NCBI RefSeq assembly: GCF_019175285.1
Contig: NC_056527.1
Coordinates: forward strand, 118,900,133-118,964,132
Origin: Sceloporus undulatus
Taxonomy: Eukaryota; Chordata; Lepidosauria; Squamata; Phrynosomatidae
Direction: 5' to 3'
DNA: 64,000 bases
The notes below the pieces were generated by a model. That model was not told the origin of the DNA and did not search any database. It saw only the letters and a program-made list of their open reading frames with translations. Position 1 is the stretch's first letter. Every line of letters starts with the position of its first letter. Position numbers and translations under genes: made by a program. This document shows, piece after piece, positions 46,453-55,800 of the stretch.

Positions 46453-47395
46453 TAGAGCCATAGAATTGGAAGACAACCCCATTCTGCCATGCAGGAACTC
46501 TCAATCAAAGCATCACTGGGGCAGATGGCCATCCAGCCTCTGCTTAAAGACCTCCAAAGAAGGAGACTCCATGACACTCCAAGGCTGCGTCTTTCACTGT
46601 CAAAGAGCCCTTACTGTCTGAAAGTTCTTCCTAATGTTGAGCTGGAATCTATTTTCCTGGAGCTTGCATCCATTGCTCCATTGTGTCCTTTTCTCTGGAG
46701 CAGCAGAAAACAAGCTCTCTCCATCCTCAATGTGACATCCCTTCCAATATTGAAACAGGGCTATCATATCCTCTCTTAACTGTCTCTTCTCCAGGCTAAA
46801 CATCCCCAGCTCCCTCAGTTGTTCCTCATAGGGCTTCATATACAGTAGTTTCCAGACTCTTCACCATTTTGGTGGAATCTCTTTTCCTCTCATTTGAATC
46901 CATTGCTCCATTGCAGGGGTAGGCAACCTGTGGGCCGGATGCAGCCCGGTGAGGCCTTGGGACCGGCCCCAGCCCAGTCCTGCTGCCGATTGCCGCCGGG
47001 GCCTTTGGGGGGCAATTGTCTATAGACGCCTCAGAAACATGCATTTATATTAACATTTTTTTAAAAATCAGCAAATTTTTTCGCGTGTCCTCCATTTTTT
47101 TTTTAAAAAAAGTGTCTTCCATTTGAAAATTTTGTCCTACATTTGTCCTGGTTTATTTATATATTTATTTTTTTTAAATTATTTAATTATTTATTTTTTG
47201 GCTTCAGCCCCCCAGTTGTCTGAGGGACAGCAACCCGGCCCCCGGCTCAAAAAGGCTGCCTACCCCTGCTCCATTGGGTCCTATTCTCTGGAGCAGCAGA
47301 AAACAAGCTTGCTCCCTCCTCAATATGGCCTCCGTTCAACTATTTGAAGAGGGCTCTCATCATATCACCTCTTAACCTTCTCTTCTCCAAGCAAG
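46453..47395 (-). mobile_element. Two CR1 3' ends, reverse orientation, the second split by a hAT element
   Basis: The first copy runs 46453-46870 and breaks at TCACCATTTT. The second begins at GGTGGAATCTCTTTTCCT (46871) and continues to 47395, interrupted by the insertion at 46914-47268. Both lie in SRRT intron 1. Confidence 0.88.
46914..47268. mobile_element. Non-autonomous hAT transposon with perfect 8-bp target duplication
   Basis: Terminal inverted repeats CAGGGGTAGGCAACCTG and (right end) GCTGCCTACCCCTG. The 8-base target duplication CTCCATTG stands exactly at 46906-46913 and 47269-47276, and the host CR1 resumes without loss. Length 355 bases; AT-rich centre; no transposase. Confidence 0.95.
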
Positions 47396-47429
47396 ATGGT
47401 CTCCCTTATAAACAATGGAGAAACAGGGT

Positions 47430-47757
47430 TTGATCTTGTCATATTGAGGAGGGAGCAAGCTTGTTTTCTGCTGTTCCAGAGAACAGGACCCGGAACAATG
47501 GATGCAAGCTCCAGGAAAAGAGATTCCACCTCAACATTAGGAGGAACTTCCTGAGAGTAAGGGCTGTTCGACAGTGGAATGCACTCCTTCCTCGGAGGGT
47601 GATAGAGTCTCCTTCCTTGGAGGTCTTTAAACAGAGGCTGGATGGCCATCTGTCAGGGATGCTTTGATTTGGATTTCCTGCATGGCAGAAGGGGGTTGGA
47701 CTGGATCAGGGCCTTTCTTGGGGTCTCTTCCAACTTTCTATGATTCTATGAGCTCTG
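47430..47757 (+). mobile_element. CR1 LINE 3' end
   Basis: Well-preserved CR1 tail (GTCATATTGAGGAGGGAGCA to TTTCTATGATTCTATGAGC), opposite in direction to its neighbours at 46453-47395, so inverted CR1 pairs lie within SRRT intron 1. Confidence 0.9.
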
Positions 47758-47844
47758 AAATTTAGACTGTTTTTGAGCATTTTCAAACCCTAGACGCTTG
47801 ACTCCGGGGAGAAGAAGTCTGTGGATAAGGAGGGCCGGCTGCAT

Positions 47845-47965
47845 ATATATCCTATTCACATATAGATAGATATATATAGATATATATATAGGGGCGTGTG
47901 TGTGTGTATTATATTCATATATTCTATTCGATTCACATATATATATATATATACATATATTTCTA
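47845..47965. repeat. TA/GATA microsatellite cluster
   Basis: Interrupted TA, GATA and GTGT runs in SRRT intron 1. Confidence 0.85.
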
Positions 47966-48057
47966 TGTCCTTTTAGAACAGAAGAGAAGTGTCCTTTTGA
48001 TCCGCCTCTCTGAGGACCGAGGCGGCTTGCAATGCAGCAAAATACACCACGAAAACG

Positions 48058-48247
48058 CTTGTCTTTAAGTCTTCCTGACTCAAGGCTATGGAATTCTGGG
48101 AGGTGGAGTTTGTTATGGGGTCCACAACAAACTCTGCTCTGGGCCCACAACAAACTCCAACTCCCAGAATTCCACAGTCTTGAGCCAAGACAAAGAGTTA
48201 AAGCGGCGCCAAACCGGGTTAATTTTCCAGTCTGGATGCAGCCTCAG
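48058..48247. mobile_element. Palindromic hAT-like MITE beside SRRT exon 1
   Basis: The left arm CAAGGCTATGGAATTCTGGG and GGAGTTTGTTATGGG are mirrored by CCCACAACAAACTCC and CTCCCAGAATTCCACAG. The right end AAAGCGGCGCCAAACCGGGT ... TCTGGATGCAGCC matches a fuller copy at 56701-56922. It ends about 19 bases inside intron 1 from the exon 1 donor. Confidence 0.8.
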
Positions 48248-48249
48248 TC

Positions 48250-48480
48250 CCCCAAAGAGACTCACCGCCTCCGCCGCCGCTTCTCTCTGGCTCCGGTTCC
48301 CTTCAGCGGCGGGAGAAGCCAGGCCCAGCCACCCGCTGCCGCGCGCTTTCTCCCTCGCCTTCGCGCCCCGCACCGGAACTTCCGGTCCTGGCCAAACACT
48401 TCCTGTGCTTTCCCTTAGCGTTATCTCGGAGGTAGAGCCGTGAGCGGAGAGCGGACTTCCGGTGACGCTCTAGGACGACG
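48250..48480 (-). promoter_or_regulatory. SRRT: SRRT CpG promoter and non-coding exon 1
   Basis: The minus-strand donor GGCG|GTGAGT ends a non-coding exon at 48266, and the acceptor TTCTGCAG| at 46231 opens the start-codon exon. Upstream is CpG-rich, with no TATA box and with ETS-type ACTTCCGG sites at about 48377, 48457 and a weaker one at 48625. This is typical of a housekeeping promoter. The transcription start is probably between 48340 and 48440; the exact base is unknown. Confidence 0.7.
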
Positions 48481-48789
48481 GGGCCATAGAGGAGAGGAGG
48501 CCCAGCGCGGCGGAAGAAGATGAGGGCTTTGGACGCTCCACAATTCCCTGCTCTATGGTTCCAAAGCGCAGCGGCGGAAGGAGAAGGATCATAGAGAACC
48601 CCGTGAAGGGCTAGAGGGCCTCGTACTTCCGTTTCCGCTTTTTCACTCTGAAAGGACAAGGGGCAGCTGTAGAGATAGGAAAATGGTAGAGTCCTGTCTG
48701 TTCAACGACTCATGAGCGAGGATCAGGAAAACTGCGAGAGTAAAATAAACTGCAGCTATAATAATCAATGCAGAGAAACAGAAGACACT

Positions 48790-49090
48790 TATTATTATTA
48801 TTACTACCTGTAATTTTAATTGATTTTAATTTTAATTAATTTAGTTTAATTAATTCTTATAACTAATTCTTTTAATTAATTTTAATTAACTTCCCTGTAA
48901 TTTTAGTTCATTTTTATTTTGATTAATTAATTAAATTAATTATGTCTAATTACTTAACTTTAATTAATTTCCCTGTAATTTTAATTGATTTTTATTTGTA
49001 TTATGGCATTAATTCATATTAATTAATTATTAATTAATACTTATTAATCAATTTACTTAATTAATTTTAATTAATATCCCCTGTAATTAA
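48790..49090. repeat. TTAATTAA-rich low-complexity tract
   Basis: About 300 bases of degenerate units such as CCCTGTAATTTTAATTGATT, repeated roughly every 75-110 bases with shorter TTAATTAA words between. Confidence 0.85.
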
Positions 49091-49181
49091 ATTCCTGCAT
49101 TCTCCTTGTACTTTGTAGATTTATTTTTTCTTGTAAGCACACTGGAAGTATGTTGCACTGTATTAAATCAAATAAAATTGG

Positions 49182-49229
<48 letters not shown>
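49182..49229. repeat. Compound TA/GA microsatellite
   Basis: A run of TA followed without a break by a run of GA, directly beside a reversed SINE tail. Confidence 0.95.
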
Positions 49230-49230
<1 letters not shown>

Positions 49231-49690
49231 TTGTGTGTCTTCAAGTCCTTTCCTGTGGCGACCCTAAAGGCAGCACTATATTGGGGCTTCCTTGGCAAGG
49301 TTTGCTCAGTGGAGGTTTGCCATGGCCGCCTTCTTTTTTAAGCTCAAGCGGGGAATCGAACCCAGCTCTCTGGTTGTAGTCCAACCAACTGCAATTCGCA
49401 AGCTTTCCATAGCATTGAGCCAAGGCAGTTAAAGTGGTGGCAAACCGGATTATTTCTGCAACTACTATCTGCAGAGGCATTTCCACCTTTTGTGACTCGA
49501 AGGTGAGCCGATCCCAGGGTTTTCCTGACAAGATTTGTTCATTGCGAGGTTGGCTTGCTTTCCTTTCCGCTGAGGCTGAGAGAGTGTGACTTACCCAAGA
49601 CCCCCAGGGGCTTCCCATGGCTGACGGGAGATTTGAATCCTGGTCTTAAAACACTGCAAGCACTGGACCAGACTGTCTCTGTGTGTGGAA
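49231..49690 (-). mobile_element. Two reversed SINEs around a MITE fragment
   Basis: SINE 1 at 49231-49400 (TGTGTCTTCAAGTCCTTTCC; GAATCGAACCCAGC). 49401-49472 is one end of the CATTGAGCCAAGGCAGTTAAAG palindromic family. SINE 2 at 49513-49690 (TTTCCTGACAAGATTTGTTC; ATTTGAATCCTGGTC). Confidence 0.75.
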
Positions 49691-50728
49691 ACACCTCATG
49701 CCACAATCCAAAGACATCGCTGAAGAAAGGGCCATGCAACCATTTCTAAGGCTATGGAGCAACGCCAGTCCATTGTTAGAAAGCATGTCTACAAACGGCG
49801 AAGGTTCGAGATCACAGCCTCTCTATCTAGGAACCTTTGCCCCAAGAAAACCTCTCCAAGAACTATAGGGCTAAATCTAGTTGAAAATGCCAGCTAGAGT
49901 TGACCCGCTAAATCTATTGGGCCTTGGCGAGTAAATAGTTATGGCAGTCCCACTGATTCAAGGGAACCCTGTGTGAATTCAGCATGAGATTTGAAACTGT
50001 TTTCTTTCATTGGATGCAAGAGCATCATTGTACCCTATTACGATACCATTGGGCTATGATAGATGTTTGGAAGCATTTCATGATAGGCATTCTTATTCAA
50101 GTGTATTTGGAAGCTCCGAATTCTAGTTGGACACAAGACAAAGTTTATTTGGCATTTGCAGAGTTCAAAACACAAATGTTCCAGGGAAAACGGAGGGGAA
50201 ATGGGAAGGTATGCATTTCGGCACAAGAGAAAACCATACAGCGTGGTTCACATGGCAAATACAATAAAGGATGCCCTTTGTTTCTGGGTGGCAGAAGGGC
50301 AAGAACCAGAGCAGGAAAGAGGTTTTCGTTTAGTTGCCTTGCTTTGTTGAATCCTGAAAAACAACGGTGGTAAACCTGTGCCCTTGGTTTTCAAAAGCGG
50401 CAGGAAAGTCTTGTGGAAGAGCCCTGTGAACCGGTCCTGGTTTGAAGGCAGATGGTTTGAAGGCAGATGGCATTGCCCCATTGCTGAAGCTGGGACCAGA
50501 GCCCTGAAGAGTTCCTCTTTTGCACTAATGCCAAATGGCCATGCTAGCTCCTGTGAGTTGTAGTCCATATAATCCCAAAAGATCAACCCTCTTCCAAGGC
50601 CTGGGGCCTGGTTTCATGCTGTCACAGACCAGAAAGCCAAAGGTCCATAGAGATCTTGCCGGTTCCTCATGCCAGAAAGGGACTGGGGTTCAGGGGAAGG
50701 GAAAGCCGAACCAGAGGTCCACGTCTTC
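49691..50728. other. Unique sequence, possible 3' untranslated region of a minus-strand mini-gene
   Basis: No homologous protein was recognised. A minus-strand AATAAA lies at 50149-50144. Two tandem copies of the 15-mer GGTTTGAAGGCAGAT sit at 50438-50467. Confidence 0.3.
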
Positions 50729-50929
50729 TTAAGTGTGGATGGTCACTTGGCATTTCTCAAAGTAAAACTTGCCGGTTCCTGCCTAAAAGGAATAAAGTTC
50801 ACATTCAAATGAGTCACAGCGGTCCTCAAACTGTGGGTCCCGCCCTCCTCCTCCTCCCAACCAATCAGGGAGGCCGCCGGCGGGAAGGAGGGGCGGGGCT
50901 TCCGGCCGCAAAGGGGTCGCGGCATTAGG

Positions 50930-50968
<39 letters not shown>

Positions 50969-51186
50969 TTGTTTATAGACCGCCTCTCCCCGAAGGATCG
51001 AGGCGGTAGCAATCATAAACATAGTAACATAACCCCAATTAAAAAACACGATCAGATGATTAAAGCTAGTCTAAAGTTAACCGATTATGGGGAGGAAGGG
51101 GGCTCCTGGCCACTGTGTCCCTTATGGCCACCCTGGGCCCACCTCACCTCCAGACGCCTTGGTCCTTCCTCCTCCTTGTCCTCCAT
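50729..51186 (-). CDS. Putative two-exon small protein (unrecognised)
   Basis: Candidate exon 1, 51186-51148, reads MEDKEEEGPRRLE after a fair start context in a CGG-rich leader and ends at a strong donor GAG|GTGAGG. Candidate exon 2, 50782-50729, follows a good pyrimidine tract and TTTTAG| and reads AGTGKFYFEKCQVTIHT then a stop, in matching phase. The product would be only 30 residues; the frame is also open upstream of exon 1 for about 80 more residues, so a longer N terminus is possible. I do not recognise it. The intron contains a CCAAT box and a GC box, which argues that it may instead be a promoter region with chance splice-like sites. Confidence 0.22.
50855..50915. promoter_or_regulatory. 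CpG promoter elements (CCAAT, GC box, ETS)
   Basis: AACCAATCAGG, GGGGCGGGGC and CTTCCGGCC stand within 55 bases in a CpG-rich stretch. This looks like a TATA-less promoter, but no firmly supported gene starts beside it. Confidence 0.4.
50931..50968. repeat. ATC trinucleotide microsatellite
   Basis: Twelve perfect ATC units. Confidence 0.95.
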
Positions 51187-51523
51187 CTTCCTGCCGCCGC
51201 CGCCACCGCGTTGTCTCCTTTGCGCAGCTCCTTTCTCCGGAACAGAGCCCTTTCCTGGCCATGGCATTTTCGGAGGGACTCTCCTATACAAAGAAGGGTC
51301 TACCAAGGTTGGGAAGGATACATTGGCCTCCATTTCTTGGCGGAAGACGCACTGGATTGTCGGATTGCCTATCGGTGGGAGCAACGACGCGGCGCTGGGG
51401 CTGTCCATTTTGGCTCCCAACGGTCAAACGCCGGCCGGTTCTAGAACTTAGAAGGCAGGAGAACGTTCCGGAATGTTCCTGGCAAACCAGGGCATCTGGA
51501 GATCTTGTATTGCGCATGTTGTA

Positions 51524-51734
51524 TGGTGGACCCTTGTTATCCACTGGGGTTTGGTTCCGAGTTCCCCATCCGTGGATAACAAAATCCCTGGATGCTCAAG
51601 TCCCATTAAATATAATGACATGGCAAAATGGTGTCCCTTATAAAATGTGGAAAATCAAGGTTTGACATCTGAAATGTCTACTTTTTTTGAACAAACTGTG
51701 GATGCTTGAATCCGTGTATAAAAAGGGCCGACCG
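51524..51734. mobile_element. Tigger-type (MER2-like) MITE with TA target duplication
   Basis: The left end TGGTGGACCCTTGTTATCCA and the reverse of the right end CGGTCGGCCCTTTTTATAC are imperfect inverted repeats; TA lies at 51522-51523 and 51735-51736. Internal text GGTTCCGAGTTCCCCATCCG and CCTGGATGCTCAAGTCCC is typical of this group. Confidence 0.8.
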
Positions 51735-51894
51735 TATTGCGATCATAATCTCCCTGCGGTGCTGCTTTTGTAATATCTTGTAACGGACATTGTGCCACAG
51801 ACAAATAAACTGGACGATATTGGTGATAGTATTACTATTACCATCATCATTCTCTTTACTATTCAGTGGGAAGAACTGGGTGAGAAATAATCAT

Positions 51895-52095
51895 TATATT
51901 ATGATGATGATGATGATGATGATTAACCTATATCCTGCCCATTTGTAGTTTTGTTTGCTATTTAGCCTTCTCTGCCAGGGAGCTTTGGTGCCACAACAAA
52001 CTACAGATCCCAGGAGTCCACAGAACGGAGCCATGGCAGTTAAAGCGGCGTCAAACTGCGTCAGTTCTGCAGTGTGGGCCATAGACTCCGCATTA
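51895..52095. repeat. ATG microsatellite and palindromic-MITE half
   Basis: An ATG/ATT run at 51898-51922, a repeat-tail piece, then CTACAGATCCCAGGAGTCCA and GGCAGTTAAAGCGGCGTC, the right half of the family seen whole at 56701-56922. Confidence 0.6.
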
Positions 52096-53185
52096 AGTTA
52101 TAAATACTCTAATAAAGAAAATAACACCCGGGGAAAACTGTAGGGTGAAAAGCCACAGATGGAGAAGCCAGTCAGGTTGAGGCAGAAGATGGCGCTTGGG
52201 AAATGCCCAGAAAGAAACAAGCGTTAAGAGAAACTGTGGAGAGGAAGGGTCTGAGGGTACTTTGCAAAACCCAAATGACGCTAGGAATGCAAAAGGATCT
52301 TGAGGAGGACCTTTGAGATGAACTCCCTTTGCCCATTGAGCCAGCCTAACCGGGCGACGGATCTCCTTTTAGACCAGTAGCCCCCAAACTGTGCCCTTGA
52401 AGGCATTTTGGACCTCAGCTCCCAGAAGCCTCAGTTGCGTTGGCCAATAGCCTGGGATCCTGGGAGCTGAAGTCCAAAAGCCCTCAAAGGGCACAGTTTG
52501 GGGACCACTGTTTTAGACCTTGTTGGGTCGCTCACCCAGTAACCAGTTAATGTGCCTAGCTTTTGCCAACTGCCTCTTGAGTGGCAAGCCAACCCTTCCC
52601 TTTGGCCACCGCAAATCGGGAAATGAAGGCGTCTTCTTTCCATCTATGCTGCTGACCCACCATTTGGCAATTGAGTCAGGGGTCTCCCTTGTCCAGGTGG
52701 ACTGTGGCCTGGAGCCAGGGCTCCTTTTCCTCTCCTATGGATGGACACAGAGGCCGGACTGTGGCTTGCTCAGGCCAACGCAGAGGCAGCCGTCCTCCAG
52801 TCTTGCGCCGATTCAAGGAAGACTAAGATCTGGGACTCTTGGAGGAAGGAAAGTCTCCAGATCATGAACTCAAGGCTTAAAATACAAGCCTCCATGTTGC
52901 CTGACATCCTTTACCTTCACTTCCAAATGGTCTGCCAAGCCCAACTGACCAACTCCCCTCTGTGCTGCTCCGATGTTATGAAGAGGGCTGAGCAAAGGGC
53001 CTCTGGAGCTGAATGTCGGAGTCCAGTGCTCAAAGCATTACAGCACATTGCTTCTCTCTTTCTCTCTCTAGCTCCCAGAATTGTCCAGACAGAATGACCG
53101 CTGGAATTGTTACGTCCGAAACAAATAAGTTTTCTGAGCTTTGGGTTCCGATGAGGAAGAGGAGGAGGGACGGTCTGAGGGCTGT
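52096..53185. other. Gene-free stretch with one palindromic repeat
   Basis: Apart from the palindrome at 52375-52512 I see no known repeat or exon. Confidence 0.35.
52375..52512. repeat. Palindromic repeat with CCCCAAACTGTGCCCTT arms
   Basis: CCCCAAACTGTGCCCTTGAA and GGACCTCAGCTCCCAG on the left are reflected by CTGGGAGCTGAAGTCC and AAAGGGCACAGTTTGGGG on the right, arms of about 50 bases. Related copies lie at 54500-54780 (split) and 55709-55798 (right half). Confidence 0.85.
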
Positions 53186-53191
53186 CTATCT

Positions 53192-53605
53192 CACAGAATC
53201 AGAGTTGGAAGAGACCCCAAGAAGGGCCATCTAATCCAGCCCCCTTCTGCCATGCAGGAACTCTCAGTCAAAACAACCCAATTGAAAGATGGCCACCCAG
53301 CCTCTGTTTAAAGACCTCCACCAAAATCTCCATTGAGGGAGTGTGTTCCACTGTCAGGAGGTTCCTCCTAATGTTTAAGTTGAATCTCTTTTCCTGGAGC
53401 TTCCATCCATTGCTTCATTGTGTCCTAGTTTCTGGAGCAGCAGAAAACAAGCTTGCTCCCTCCTCAATATGGCATCCCTTCTTCAAGTATTTAAACAGGG
53501 CTCTCTTTTATCACCCCTTAACCTTCTCTTCTCCAGGCTGAACATCCCCAGCTCCCTGAGTCTTTCCTCATAGGGATTCATAGTTTGCAGACCCTTCACC
53601 ATTTC
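53192..53605 (-). mobile_element. CR1 LINE 3' end, reverse orientation
   Basis: Full CR1 tail from TCACAGAATCAGAGTTGGAA to GCAGACCCTTCACCATTTCC, antisense. Confidence 0.9.
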
Positions 53606-53703
53606 CGTCGCCTCTCTCTCTCTCACACACAAACAACTCTCCTGGCAGCAGCTTTTCCTTATGAACTCAGATTGTGGCAAAGGTTTCAATGAGGTCGACA
53701 TTT

Positions 53704-53709
53704 TTTATT
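53704..53709 (-). terminator. Candidate polyadenylation signal of the RAMP4-like gene
   Basis: AATAAA on the minus strand about 445 bases after the stop codon at 54153-54155. Confidence 0.5.
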
Positions 53710-54152
53710 TTTACTCAGCGGCGGCAGTGTAAAAGGATTGGCGACAATGAAGTGCAACAGGTTGACGGGGGCAGTTGCCACCCTGCGAATGGCCCCCCCC
53801 CCCCGCGCTGCAAAGTGTTTGCAGATTCAGGGAAATCTCCCCTCTTGCTTGTTTCAAGACACTGTTTTGAGTTCCATGGAAAAAGGTCCCTCCAGCAGAA
53901 GAAAGCCAAGAGGGCTTGGGCTCCCTCTCTCTTTCTCAGTTTCTTCCCTGCAAAAGAAAGTGTCCCGGCTGAAGAGAGACAGAGGGAGGAATCGGGAGGC
54001 TCTCAGAGGGAGGGAGCGATCCGGATGCGGGAAGAGGAAGGAAGACTGTCATGGCTCCGAAAGGTGGCCGGCTGGGAGGTCCGGAGCATCAGCCCACGAT
54101 TCCCTGAGGCTCGGCGGAGGTCAGAACGGCCAGAGATGATCCCGACGTCCGT

Positions 54153-55559
54153 TTAGCCCCCGAGGCGGATGCTCTGGATCATCTGGAAGATGGCTGGGAA
54201 AGAAGAGGACAATATGATGAGACATCAAGATAGAAAGGAAGGAAGGAAAGAAGGAACGAAGGGAGGGAGGGAGGGAGAAGAGACCCTGAAAAAATAAATC
54301 CACATTTTCATTTAAAGATGTTTTTATTCAGACAGGTTTTAAAGCAGAAAGCCTTCAAAGAATGGGCTGCTGCTGTCTTGTTTTATAGTGTACTGTTCTT
54401 AAGGCCCTTCCACAACGCACAAGGGCAGCACTGTCGTCCCGCTTTAACTGCCACAGCTGTGTCCTATGCAACCCTGGGATGCGCAGTTTGGCGAAGCACC
54501 AGAGCAGTGGACCCAAAACTGTGCCCTTTAAGGGATTTTGGACTTCAGCTCCCAGAATCCCAGACTATCGTGGAAGACACTCACTCACTCCTTCCTCAAT
54601 GGAGACTGTGGCAGAGTCTCCCTCCTTGGAGGCTGCCTTTAAGCAGAGGCTGGATGGGAGTTCCTGCATGGCAGAACGAGGGGCTGGAGCTGCTGGATCT
54701 GGGCCCTTTGGGGGTCTCTTCTGTGGTTCTATGGCAGAGTCCAACAGTCTCTTAAAGGGCAGAGTTTGGGGACGGCTGCACTAGAGCTTTGACCCGATCC
54801 CTCTCTGCACCGGAGAAATAATCAGGTCTGAGCCTGGATTGCTGCTGCTGCTGTTGTTGTTTTAGATGCTGTTCCCGGCCTTGAGCCCTGAAGAGAGGCA
54901 GGGAAGGGATCAAACAGGATTAGAAGAGGATGAGGAGTCGTCCTCCCTTCCCAGCCTGCCTTGGAGGGCTGTTGTAAGGAGCGTCGCGGCGGCAAAGAGA
55001 GGCAGAGACGAGAGTGGGGCCCACAAGCCTCCTCACAAGCTTCCTCTGCCAGGTTTTGGCTGGGCCTTTTATTGCCATCCGTCGTTTGCCTGACAGTCCT
55101 TTGCTGGGTGAGGTGCCCTTTTTGCAGTGGAAGCAGCATGTGAAGACCGGCGAAGTCAGCAGGGACTTCTCTATCCGATGATGGAGAAAGCATTGCCATC
55201 TGCTGTGGCCACAAGGGAGGAGGATAGCGATCTCCCGCAAAGGCTGGATGGCGATGGCGATGATGGCGCTGTACCTGATCCGCAGACGACGAAGAGGGCC
55301 AAGAGCCAGGGTCCGACGGGGGCTTGGTCTTCCTGGGGCGCCTTTGCCAAGGGAGAGGCTTCCATCAGCCAGAGACTGGGACCCCCAAAGGCTCCCCTCC
55401 CCTCCTCCAAGGGACCCCACAACCCCCTCCGACTCCCCGGGAGAAGAGGCGGGGCGGGGGGCCCTTCCCTCTTTTCGGGGCCAAAGGCCTCACCGGGGCC
55501 CGATGGAGGCCCCCCCTCTGGATGATGCTCTTGCTGTGCCTCTCGTTAACCACCTTCAT
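54153..55559 (-). CDS. Stress-associated ER protein (SERP/RAMP4)-like
   Basis: RAMP4/SERP proteins are ~66-residue tail-anchored ER proteins that associate with the Sec61 translocon and protect membrane proteins under stress. Three short exons are seen: about 55559-55494 (MKVVNERHSKSIIQRGG...), 55341-55275 (APQEDQAPVGPWLLALFVVCGS) and 54193-54153 (AIFQMIQSIRLGG, stop). Phases match (CCG|GTGAGG; GCAAAG|GCG; TCAG|GTACAG; TCCCAG|CC). Human SERP1 reads MANEKHSKNITQRG, VGPWLLALFIFVVCGS and AIFQIIQSIRMGM, so the match is clear. Oddities: two residues (IF) are missing from the membrane span; the six residues before MKVV align with human VAKQRI in part (VQR) but have no ATG there, so either a shortened start is used or a first exon lies upstream; and a 36-codon upstream frame overlaps the ATG. 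Being spliced, it is not a processed copy. Which SERP paralogue it is, I cannot say. Confidence 0.85.
54234..54282. repeat. GGAA/GGGA simple repeat
   Basis: Purine-rich GGAA then GGGA units in the intron of the RAMP4-like gene. Confidence 0.85.
54500..54782. mobile_element. Palindromic repeat split by a CR1 tail
   Basis: The left half (CCCAAAACTGTGCCCTTTAA to CTCCCAGAATCCC, 54508-54565) and the right half (CTTAAAGGGCAGAGTTTGGG, 54750-54771) belong to the family at 52375-52512. A plus-strand CR1 tail (about 54595-54733) lies between. Confidence 0.65.
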
Positions 55560-55666
55560 GCGCTGCACGCCGGACTGGCTGCTGTTGTCGTGGCGCCTGG
55601 AGAAGCCAGGGCGCAGGCGCAGTGGGGCGCTGCCAGCGCGACTGAGGCCGAGGCGGGCGGCGCCAT
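55556..55666 (-). other. Upstream reading frame overlapping the RAMP4-like start
   Basis: An ATG in strong context (CAAGATGGCG) opens 36 codons that end in TGA; the stop overlaps the MKVV start codon as ATGA. It could regulate translation by re-initiation, or it may mark the true transcript start with another splice form. No homology is known. Confidence 0.4.
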
Positions 55667-55800
55667 CTTGCCCGCTCTGCCCTGCCTCCCGCCCAGCTTC
55701 CGGACTTCAACTCCCAGAAGCCTCAGCCGTGCCGGCAAATAGCCTGGGACTCTGGGAAATGAAGTCCAAAAGCCCTTAAAGGGCAGTTTGGTGACCAGTT
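55600..55800 (-). promoter_or_regulatory. CpG-rich 5' region of the RAMP4-like gene
   Basis: High CpG density around GCGCAGGCGCAG and GGCGGGCGGCGCC suggests a CpG-island promoter. A CTCCCAG-type palindromic repeat half (55709-55798) lies directly upstream. Confidence 0.45.

Noticed and set aside
51087-51665. A 192-codon plus-strand frame in the CpG island
   Set aside because: It runs into the Tigger-type element at 51524, shows no homology and has no splice support.
55127-55779. Plus-strand frames of 130-165 codons at 55.1-55.8 kb
   Set aside because: They are shadows of the GC-rich minus-strand RAMP4-like exons and promoter.
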